Below, piece by piece: positions 1 to 5,026 of a stretch of DNA of 5,026 nt. The notes beneath the pieces were generated by a model. The model saw nothing but the letters and a program-made list of their open reading frames with translations, had not been told where the DNA came from and did no database searches. The stretch covers positions 1-5,026 of the forward strand of contig CAMFKC010000235.1 of assembly GCA_945956975.1 (NCBI GenBank), given 5' to 3'. The stretch is from an uncultured Methylocystaceae bacterium (lineage in GTDB: Bacteria; Pseudomonadota; Alphaproteobacteria; Rhizobiales; Beijerinckiaceae). Position 1 is the first letter of the stretch, and each line of letters opens with the position of its first letter. A program made the position numbers and the translations under genes.

Positions 1-540
1 GATCACTACGGGGATGTCGGGATGCGCCTGAAGCAGCTTCTCGATTTCGGCGCGCGATAAAGCGATCCCGGTCGGCGCATTGGGATTGGCGAAGATGATC
101 GCGCCGCAATCGTCGCCGTAATCGGCGACGTTGATCCGCATGTCGGCGGTCAGCGGCACGATCTTCGTGTTTACGCCGAAGAGCTGGGACCAGACGGGAT
201 AGAAGGAATAGGTGATGTCGGGGAAAGCCAGCGGCTTTTCGTGCTTCAGCAGCGCCTGAAAGACCAGCGCCAGCACCTCGTCCGAGGAATTGCCGACGAA
301 AACCTGTTCCGCCTTCACGCCTTCACGCTTCGCGATCGCCTCGCGCAGCTTGAGCGAGGTCGGCTCGGGATAGAGGCGCAGCGCGTCGGTCGCCGCCGCT
401 TGGATCGCTTCCAACGCGCGGGGGCTCGGCCCGTACGGGCTCTCGTTGGTGTTGAGCTTCACGATGTCGGCCATCGCGGGCTGCTCGCCCGCCACATAGG
501 GCTTCAGGTCGTGAACGAGCGGGCTCCAGAAACGGCTCAT
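1..540 (-). CDS. hisC: Histidinol-phosphate aminotransferase, N-terminal half (cut by window edge)
   Basis: PLP-dependent fold-type I aminotransferase. HisC transfers the amino group of glutamate to imidazole-acetol phosphate to give L-histidinol phosphate, in the cytoplasm; many homologues also act on aromatic amino acids. The 180 residues read MSRFWSPLVHDLKPYVAGEQ at the start, then LNTNESPYGPSP (29-40), LRLYPEP (54-60), the GNSSDEVLAL cofactor-phosphate region (83-92), FPDITYSFYPV (106-116) and NPNAPTG (152-158), whose first Asn contacts the PLP ring in this family. The N-terminus matches by memory the HisC subgroup of pseudomonads (MSKFWSPFVKDLVPYVPGEQ), which supports the ATG at 538-540. 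The frame is open to base 1, just before the expected DEAY motif; the PLP lysine lies outside the window. About half of a roughly 350-360 residue protein is present. The ribosome site is weak (GAGA four bases before ATG). It is divergent from the DUF3108 gene. The family is clear; exact substrate (HisC versus an aromatic aminotransferase) is less certain. Confidence 0.9.
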   Translation of the reverse strand, partial: MSRFWSPLVHDLKPYVAGEQPAMADIVKLNTNESPYGPSPRALEAIQAAATDALRLYPEPTSLKLREAIAKREGVKAEQVFVGNSSDEVLALVFQALLKHEKPLAFPDITYSFYPVWSQLFGVNTKIVPLTADMRINVADYGDDCGAIIFANPNAPTGIALSRAEIEKLLQAHPDIPVVI

Positions 541-726
541 CTTGTCTCGCGGGTGTCTGCGCGCGCGGCGCGCGTCCTTGTAGCCTGTTGCGGCGCGGCG
601 AAAAAGTGCGGAGGGGCTTGCCTCGCCTATATGCGCCTGCGAAACACGAAAGGTCATTTTTCGGACCGATTCGCGCGGGATCAATGCTGAGAGTCGCGCT
701 GATTTGAGCGCCGCCCGGCATCGACG
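541..726. promoter_or_regulatory. Divergent intergenic region between hisC and the DUF3108 gene
   Basis: This 186 bp gap must carry the start signals for both outward-facing genes. It contains a GC-only alternating tract near 559-571, an AT-richer patch around 628-660 with a TATATG hexamer at 631-636 or nearby, and two GANTC sites (GATTC 668-672 and GAGTC 691-695), which are potential CcrM methylation sites. I could not pair any -10-like element with a convincing -35 at 16-18 bp, so no promoter is assigned. No convincing gene lies here; open frames through it lack codon bias and overlap hisC in antisense. Confidence 0.5.
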
Positions 727-731
727 GTGGG
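726..731 (+). promoter_or_regulatory. Possible ribosome binding site deciding the DUF3108 start
   Basis: GGTGGG ends four bases before the ATG at 736-738. The longer reading begins at GTG 727-729, which lies inside this purine-rich stretch and has no clear Shine-Dalgarno of its own in CCCGGCATCGAC. The ATG at 736 is therefore at least as likely as the GTG; the two differ by three residues and both leave the signal peptide intact. Confidence 0.4.
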
Positions 732-1572
732 CCTGATGGTTTTGGACAGATTTGTGGGCGCAGGCGCCCGGTCCTTCGGGCTTGCGGCCTGCATTGCGGG
801 TGGCAGCGTCATCGCGACCGCCGTGCAGGCGGAGAGCCTGCGTGCGAATTATGCGCTCAGCATCATCGGCGTGCCGATCGGCAATGCCGACGCCCTCGCC
901 TCGATCGAGCCCGGCGCCTACAAGGTCGACATCGGCCTGCGCCTCTCAGGCCTTGCCGCCCTTGTGACGAAGGCAAAAGGCGCGGCGACGGCCAACGGCG
1001 TGATCGCCAATGCAAGCGTCCTGCCCAACGCCTACGCCAACACCACTGCCAATGCGACGGAAACCCGCACCGTCCGCATGGGTCTGGCCGCGGGCACCGT
1101 GCGCGCCGTGGAAATCTCGCCGCCCTTCCTCGACATGGACGAGCGCGTGCCGGTCACACAGGCCCACAAGACGAGCATCCTCGACCCCGTCAGCGCGCTG
1201 GTCATGAGCGTGCCCGCCGGCCAGCCGCTGGTCGGCCAGACAGCCTGCGACCGCACGATTCCCGTCTATGACGGGCTCGTGCGCTTCAACGTGTCGCTCT
1301 TCTACAAGGGCGTGCGCAACGTGCACGCCAAGGGCTACGCAGGGCCGGTTACGGTCTGTTCCGCCCGCTATACGCCGATCTCCGGCTACAAGTTCGACAG
1401 CCAGTCGACCAAGTTCATGGCCGACAATCGCGACATCGAGGTGTGGCTCGCGCCGATCGAGCAGGCGCATGTCGTTGTGCCCTACTACATCAAGGTCGGC
1501 ACCAAATCGGGCGCCCTCATCATCCAGGCCGTCGATTTCCAGATCGGCCAGCAGCGCGCCCAAAGCAATTGA
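727..1572 (+). CDS. DUF3108 family exported protein, function unknown
   Basis: A 281-residue protein (278 if it starts at ATG 736). The N-terminus has Arg8 and Arg15, a hydrophobic stretch at about 17-33 (FGLAACIAGGSVIATAV), and a likely signal peptidase I site after VQA (residue 35), so export to the periplasm is predicted. The mature part has the DUF3108 layout: a start like YALSIIGVPIGNAD (about 42-55), DPVSAL (153-158), then a conserved block with C174-DRTIPVYDG-x-x-RF, a second Cys at 211, and TPISGYK shortly after. Length is usual for the family. The two cysteines, spaced as in homologues, could form a disulfide. The C-terminus is rich in alternating beta-type residues (VVVPYYIKVGTKSGALIIQAV). 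The family has no established biochemical role, and I do not assign one. The gene is divergent from hisC and upstream of a helicase, but 472 bp separates them, so co-transcription is doubtful. Codon use is typical of a GC-rich genome. Confidence 0.85.
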   Translation: MGLMVLDRFVGAGARSFGLAACIAGGSVIATAVQAESLRANYALSIIGVPIGNADALASIEPGAYKVDIGLRLSGLAALVTKAKGAATANGVIANASVLPNAYANTTANATETRTVRMGLAAGTVRAVEISPPFLDMDERVPVTQAHKTSILDPVSALVMSVPAGQPLVGQTACDRTIPVYDGLVRFNVSLFYKGVRNVHAKGYAGPVTVCSARYTPISGYKFDSQSTKFMADNRDIEVWLAPIEQAHVVVPYYIKVGTKSGALIIQAVDFQIGQQRAQSN

Positions 1573-1586
1573 TCCGAAGCGGATCA
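1570..1586 (+). other. Small stem-loop overlapping the DUF3108 stop codon
   Basis: TGATCCG (1570-1576), loop AAG, CGGATCA (1580-1586) is a perfect 7-bp inverted repeat; its first three bases are the TGA stop. There is no T-run directly after it, so it is not a classical intrinsic terminator. It may protect the 3' end of the transcript or assist Rho-dependent termination; that is inference. Confidence 0.45.
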
Positions 1587-1629
1587 GAGAGCGGCCTGCG
1601 TTAAGCTTTACCGTGGCTTTCGGGCCCTT

Positions 1630-1638
1630 TTATCCACA
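1630..1638 (+). promoter_or_regulatory. Consensus DnaA box
   Basis: TTATCCACA is an exact match to the strong DnaA-binding consensus. Its CCACA half (1634-1638) is followed six bases later by TGTGG (1645-1649), making an inverted CCACA/TGTGG pair; the second half would be only a poor DnaA box (three mismatches on the other strand). DnaA acts both at origins and as a transcription factor; which applies here cannot be told from the motif. Confidence 0.5.
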
Positions 1639-1832
1639 GACGCTTGTGGCGTAGCGGCTTATTCGCCCCATATATTGCGTGAACACAGCGCGAATTTGCC
1701 GGTTTCAGCGATTCGTGCCCGCTCTGTTCGCGGTTCGGCCTGAAAGTTAACGTCTTGGCCTTTTCGAGTTCTTCTCCGCACTCGCTTGACAAAGACGGCC
1801 AGCGGAGTCCGACGGCGAGTCGAGATTTTCCC

Positions 1833-1851
1833 CTCCGATTCTCATTCGGAG
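1833..1851. repeat. Inverted repeat containing two GANTC sites
   Basis: CTCCGA (1833-1838) and TCGGAG (1846-1851) form a 6-bp perfect inverted repeat around a 7-base centre. The GATTC at 1837 and the GAGTC at 1849 both straddle its arms. It could be a protein-binding site or a weak RNA hairpin in the helicase leader. Confidence 0.4.
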
Positions 1852-1920
1852 TCGTTTCGATTCACAATACTTGGCGCCCGGCTTCTTCATTTCCGCGACA
1901 TCTTGCGGAGAACGAAAAAG

Positions 1921-1935
1921 GACTCGTTACGAGTC
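1921..1935. repeat. Perfect inverted repeat made of two GANTC sites
   Basis: GACTCG (1921-1926), TTA, CGAGTC (1930-1935) is a perfect 6-bp palindrome with a 3-base centre, with a GANTC site at each outer end. It resembles a dimer-binding operator or short hairpin and lies about 110 bp upstream of the helicase start. No T-run follows, so it is not a terminator. Confidence 0.5.
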
Positions 1936-1954
1936 AGCGATTCGGGCGCGATTC

Positions 1955-1969
1955 GTTCGCGGCCCGTTC
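1955..1969 (+). promoter_or_regulatory. LexA-type (SOS) operator candidate
   Basis: GTTC (1955-1958), seven bases, GTTC (1966-1969) fits the GTTC-N7-GTTC direct-repeat operator bound by LexA in alphaproteobacteria such as Rhodobacter and rhizobia. It lies 75 bp upstream of the helicase ATG and begins directly after the last GANTC site. Only eight bases are specified, so a chance match is possible; no promoter elements were identified around it. Confidence 0.35.
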
Positions 1970-2044
1970 GAATGTTGAATTTTTGGCCCCTCGGACGGTT
2001 CAGAACGGCACAGGTTGCGGTCGGGCCGCACAGGGCGGGGCGCG

Positions 2045-5026
2045 ATGAATTATCCCGGCGCGCTGCCCGCTGCGGAGATGAAACTGCGGCGAACCGCAGG
2101 CGTGACCGCCGTGCTGGGCCCTACCAACACCGGCAAGACCCATTTCGCGATCGAGCGGATGCTTGCCCATCCCTCCGGCATGATCGGCCTGCCGTTAAGA
2201 CTTCTGGCGCGCGAAGTTTACCAGAAGCTCGCGGCGCGGGCCGGCGTGAACGCGGTGGCGCTCATCACGGGCGAAGAAAAGATCAAGCCGCCACATGCGC
2301 GCTACTGGGTTTCGACCGTGGAGGCGATGCCGCGCGACCTGCCGGTCTCTTTCGTCGCCGTGGACGAGATCCAGCTCGCTGCGGATTTTGACCGGGGCCA
2401 TGTCTTCACCGACCGCCTTCTCAACCGGCGCGGCGCGGACGAGACGCTTCTGATCGGCTCCGGAATCATGGCGCCGGTCATCCGCACGCTGCTGCCGGGC
2501 GTTCCGATCGTCGAGCGGCCGCGCCTGTCGAAGCTGACCTTCGCCGGCGAGCGCAAGATCTCCCGCCTTCCCCGGCGCAGCGCCATCGTCGCCTTCTCGG
2601 CGGAGGAGGTCTACGCCATCGCCGAATTCCTGCGCCGTCAACGCGGCGGCGCGGCGGTCGTGCTGGGCGCGCTCTCGCCCCGCACCCGCAATGCGCAGAT
2701 CGACATGTTCCAGAACGGCGACGTCGATTATGTCGTCGCGACCGACGCCATCGGCATGGGCCTCAATCTCGACGTCGACCACATTGCGTTTGCCTCCGAC
2801 CGCAAGTTCGATGGCCGGCAGTTCCGCCGCCTGACGCCGGCCGAGTTCGGCCAGATCGCGGGCCGGGCCGGGCGGCACACCAAGGACGGCACGTTCGGCA
2901 CGTCCGGCCGCTGCCCGCCGTTCGACGAGGATCTGGTCGAGGCGCTGGAGGATCATCGCTTCGATCCGTTGTCCTTGTTGCAATGGCGCAACGCCAATCT
3001 CGATTTTGCCTCGATCCCGGCCCTGACCGCTTCGCTCGACAAATTGCCGGGGGAGCAGGGCCTGACCCGCGCGCCCATCGCCGAAGACCAGATGGTGCTC
3101 GACGTGCTTTCACACGACGAGGACGTGCGCCGGCAGGCCGCGACCCCCGCCGATGTCGCAAGGCTCTGGGAGGCCTGCCAGATCCCGGACTATCGCAAGG
3201 TCTCCCCCGCGGCCCACGCGGAGCTAGCGCGCACCGTCTTCTTCTACATCGTGCGGCGCGGGCGCATTCCCGACGACTGGTTCGCGCGGCGTCTCGCGGA
3301 GGTGGACCGCACGGATGGAGAGATCGACACGCTGTCGCAGCGGATCGCGCAGGTGCGGGCCTGGAGCTTCATCGCCAATCGCGGCGACTGGCTGAATAAC
3401 CCCGAGCATTGGCAGGGCGAGGCGCGTCGGGTAGAGGACAGTCTGTCGGACGCCATGCACGAAAGGCTCGCGCAGCGCTTCGTCGACCGCCGCACCTCCC
3501 TTCTCATGCGGCGCCTCAGAGAGAACCGAATGCTGGACGCCGAAATTACCTCCGATGGCGATGTTCTGGTCGAGGGCCAGCATGTCGGGCAATTGCGCGG
3601 ATTCCGCTTCACGGCCGATCCGCAGGCGGAAGGCGAAGCGGCCAGGGCGCTGAACGCCGCGGCGCAGAAGGCGCTGGCCGCCGAGATCGAGAGCCGCGCG
3701 ACGCGCGTGAATGACGCGGTCGATACGGCCTTCGCGCTCTCCAACGACGGCGCCATCCGCTGGCTTGGCGAACCGATCGCGAAGATCGTCGGCGGCGACA
3801 AGATCCTGTCCCCCCGCGCGGTGCTGACCGCCGATGAAAGTCTGGCCGGCGAGGCGCTCGAAAAGGTTCAGCGCCGCGTCGATCTCTGGCTATCGCAACA
3901 TGTCGCCAAGCTGCTCGGTCCGCTGGCCCAGCTCGAGGCTGGCGACGGGCTCGATGGCATGGCGCGTGGCGTGGCCTTCCGGGTCGCCGAGGACCTCGGC
4001 GTCGTCGATCGCGCCAAAATCGCGGGCGACGTGAAGGGCCTGTCGCAGGAGGCGCGCGGATCCTTGCGCAAGGCGGGCATCCGCTTCGGCGCCTATCATC
4101 TTTATGTTCCTGCGCTGCTGAAGCCCGCGCCGCGGTCGCTGGCCGCGCAGCTCTGGTCTCTGAAGCACGGCGGCCTGGACGGCGCCGTCGGGCTGGAAGA
4201 GGTCGCGCATCTCGCCTCCTCCGGCCGCACCTCGTTTGCGGCGAACCCCGAAATTTCCAAGGATCTCTACCGCGTCGCGGGCTTCCGGGTGTCCGGCGAG
4301 CGCGCGGTGCGCGTCGATATTCTGGAGCGCCTGGCCGACCTGATCCGTCCGGCGGTCGCCTACCGTCCGGGAACGACGCCGGGCGATCCGCCCGCGGGCG
4401 CCGCCGACGGCAACGGCTTCGTCGTGACGGTCGGCATGACCTCGCTGGCGGGCTGCTCGGGCGAGGGCTTCGCCTCGATCCTGAGGTCGCTCGGCTTCCA
4501 CATGGAAATGCGGCCCGGCCCGGCAATCACCGTGCCGCTCGTGCCCAAGGCGCCGACCGAGCCGGTGCAGGTTGCGACGGCAGGCGAAGCCGAGCCGGGA
4601 TCGCCGGCCTCCGGCCGGCCCGAGGAGTCCGCAGACGAAGATGCCGGCCAGAGGCCGGCGGTCCCGGCTGACGCCGAGGACGGAGAGATTGTGGCAGAGG
4701 CGGAGGGGCAGGCTTCCGAAGAAGCCGTGTTGACGGACGAGCAGGCAGGCGTGGATGCGCCGGCCGAGCCGACGGCTGTCGAGATCGAGGCCGCCGCCGC
4801 CGAGGCGCAGCCGGACGTCGTCGAAGACGAACCTGCCGTGGAGGCAGCGCCTGCCGAAACGCCGAGCGACGAGGGCGTTCTGGCGGAATCCGCGCTCGCG
4901 GCTGCCGGCGACGAGGCCGTCGCCGAAGCCGAGTCAGCCGAAGCGCCTGCGGGCGAAGAGGCCCCGGCCGAACCGGCCGAACCCGTCCTGATCGAGGTCT
5001 GGACGCCCGGCCGTCCGCATCAGCAC
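2045..5026 (+). CDS. SUV3-like DExH/D-box RNA helicase (C-terminus cut by window edge)
   Basis: An ATP-dependent helicase, at least 994 residues, open to the last base. The core is close to mitochondrial SUV3: Walker A GPTNTGKT (25-32), GLPLRLLAREVY (48-59), ITGEEK (74-79), STVEAM (90-95), motif II DEIQ (107-110, the SUV3 form), IGSG (137-140), motif V TDAIGMGLNL (233-242) and motif VI QIAGRAGR (270-277). After about residue 300 comes a long region typical of alphaproteobacterial members: VFFYIVRRGRIPDDWF (398 on), RFVDRRTSLLMRRL (478 on), LRKAGIRFGAYHLYVP (674 on) and YRVAGFRVSGERAVRVDIL (about 742-760). Residues about 838-981 are Ala/Glu/Pro/Asp-rich with no Lys or aromatic residue; then IEVWTPGR (983-990), which I expect precedes a basic end. 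ATG 2045 follows GGGCGGGG by four bases, and an in-frame TGA at 1976 limits extension. Cytoplasmic RNA unwinding is expected; the bacterial substrate is unknown. Regulation may involve the upstream GANTC, DnaA and LexA-type motifs. Confidence 0.9.
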   Translation, partial: MNYPGALPAAEMKLRRTAGVTAVLGPTNTGKTHFAIERMLAHPSGMIGLPLRLLAREVYQKLAARAGVNAVALITGEEKIKPPHARYWVSTVEAMPRDLPVSFVAVDEIQLAADFDRGHVFTDRLLNRRGADETLLIGSGIMAPVIRTLLPGVPIVERPRLSKLTFAGERKISRLPRRSAIVAFSAEEVYAIAEFLRRQRGGAAVVLGALSPRTRNAQIDMFQNGDVDYVVATDAIGMGLNLDVDHIAFASDRKFDGRQFRRLTPAEFGQIAGRAGRHTKDGTFGTSGRCPPFDEDLVEALEDHRFDPLSLLQWRNANLDFASIPALTASLDKLPGEQGLTRAPIAEDQMVLDVLSHDEDVRRQAATPADVARLWEACQIPDYRKVSPAAHAELARTVFFYIVRRGRIPDDWFARRLAEVDRTDGEIDTLSQRIAQVRAWSFIANRGDWLNNPEHWQGEARRVEDSLSDAMHERLAQRFVDRRTSLLMRRLRENRMLDAEITSDGDVLVEGQHVGQLRGFRFTADPQAEGEAARALNAAAQKALAAEIESRATRVNDAVDTAFALSNDGAIRWLGEPIAKIVGGDKILSPRAVLTADESLAGEALEKVQRRVDLWLSQHVAKLLGPLAQLEAGDGLDGMARGVAFRVAEDLGVVDRAKIAGDVKGLSQEARGSLRKAGIRFGAYHLYVPALLKPAPRSLAAQLWSLKHGGLDGAVGLEEVAHLASSGRTSFAANPEISKDLYRVAGFRVSGERAVRVDILERLADLIRPAVAYRPGTTPGDPPAGAADGNGFVVTVGMTSLAGCSGEGFASILRSLGFHMEMRPGPAITVPLVPKAPTEPVQVATAGEAEPGSPASGRPEESADEDAGQRPAVPADAEDGEIVAEAEGQASEEAVLTDEQAGVDAPAEPTAVEIEAAAAEAQPDVVEDEPAVEAAPAETPSDEGVLAESALAAAGDEAVAEAESAEAPAGEEAPAEPAEPVLIEVWTPGRPHQH

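Larger units (their letters stand above)
1805..1954. promoter_or_regulatory. Cluster of nine GANTC (CcrM) methylation sites
   Basis: GANTC occurs at 1805 (GAGTC), 1817 (GAGTC), 1837 (GATTC), 1849 (GAGTC), 1859 (GATTC), 1921 (GACTC), 1931 (GAGTC), 1939 (GATTC) and 1950 (GATTC); a tenth is upstream at 1710 (GATTC). Spacings are 12, 20, 12, 10, then 62, then 10, 8 and 11 bp, so two sub-clusters sit close to helical-repeat spacing. Only about eight more sites were found by eye in the other 4.8 kb. CcrM methylates this sequence in alphaproteobacteria, and GcrA or other factors can read the methylation state. The motif count is directly seen; function is inferred. Confidence 0.65.
1573..2044. other. 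Long non-coding region with DnaA, GANTC and LexA-type motifs
   Basis: This 472 bp gap is AT-richer than the flanking genes. Frames open here (for example 1755-2048 plus, 1786 onward plus, 1601-1792 minus) lack the strong G/C third-position bias of the real genes and show no recognisable motif, so I call it non-coding. It contains a perfect DnaA box at 1630-1638, a TATATT at 1671-1676, TTAA-containing sites at 1601-1604 and 1747-1750, a lone TTGACA at 1786-1791 without a fitting -10, a GANTC cluster (1710 and 1805-1954), two short inverted repeats, and a GTTC-N7-GTTC site just downstream of the cluster. It must include the helicase promoter and leader. It could also be a replication-control locus. 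No tRNA, riboswitch or insertion sequence was recognised. Confidence 0.6.

Noticed and set aside
781..798. Lipobox-like LAAC in the DUF3108 signal sequence
   Set aside because: The Cys (residue 22) is in the middle of the hydrophobic stretch rather than at its end, and a better signal peptidase I site follows at VQA; lipoprotein processing is unlikely.
946..1563. 205-codon minus-strand open frame
   Set aside because: Antisense to the DUF3108 gene, whose conserved blocks and signal peptide are in the plus frame; the His/Asp/Gly/Arg-rich product is a shadow.
1786..1791. TTGACA as a sigma-70 -35 element
   Set aside because: At 16-18 bp spacing the following bases (CCGACG region) do not resemble a -10 element, so no promoter is called.
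1755..2048. 97-codon plus-strand open frame in the long gap
   Set aside because: No G/C third-position bias, no recognisable motif or ribosome site, and it ends at the helicase start; the run of GANTC and palindromes explains the sequence better as regulatory DNA.
1786..2391. 201-codon plus-strand open frame starting TTG and entering the helicase
   Set aside because: Its second half is an out-of-frame reading of the helicase N-terminus with Walker A and DEIQ in the true frame; the first half lacks codon bias.
2195..2983. 262-codon minus-strand open frame
   Set aside because: Antisense to the helicase motor domain; no family motif seen.
3609..4526. 305-codon minus-strand open frame
   Set aside because: Antisense to the conserved helicase C-terminal region; extreme Arg/Pro/Ser content is typical of shadow frames in GC-rich DNA.
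4603..4659. Two GC-rich inverted repeats (GCCGG-CCT-CCGGC and GCCGGCC-AGA-GGCCGGC)
   Set aside because: They lie inside the helicase frame in the Ala/Gly/Pro-rich tail, have no T-run, and are expected from GCC/GGC codon composition.

Overview
This window looks like chromosomal DNA from a GC-rich alphaproteobacterium, probably of the Hyphomicrobiales (Rhizobiales). Three things point that way: strong G/C preference at third codon positions, a DUF3108 exported protein followed by a large SUV3-like helicase of the type common in that order, and a dense cluster of GANTC sites, the target of the alphaproteobacterial cell-cycle methylase CcrM. I cannot name the genus.

Layout. Bases 1-540 (minus strand) hold the N-terminal half of histidinol-phosphate aminotransferase (HisC), cut by the window edge. 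Bases 541-726 are a divergent intergenic region. Bases 727-1572 (plus) encode a DUF3108-family exported protein of unknown function. Bases 1573-2044 are an unusually long non-coding gap. Bases 2045-5026 (plus) encode at least 994 residues of an SUV3-like DExH/D RNA helicase with a long family-specific C-terminal region and an acidic Ala/Glu/Pro-rich tail; it runs off the right edge.

The most notable part is the 1573-2044 gap. It holds a perfect DnaA box (TTATCCACA, 1630-1638), ten GANTC sites, nine of them within 150 bp (1805-1954) at near-helical spacings, two small inverted repeats built from GANTC sites, and a GTTC-N7-GTTC sequence matching the alphaproteobacterial LexA operator (1955-1969). 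Together these suggest a replication- or cell-cycle-linked control region: either a methylation- and SOS-responsive promoter for the helicase, or a candidate replication origin. This is inference from motifs only.

The genes do not form one obvious pathway. HisC belongs to histidine (and possibly aromatic amino acid) biosynthesis and is transcribed away from the others. The DUF3108 gene and the helicase point the same way, but 472 bp with its own regulatory motifs lies between them, so the helicase is probably transcribed from its own promoter.
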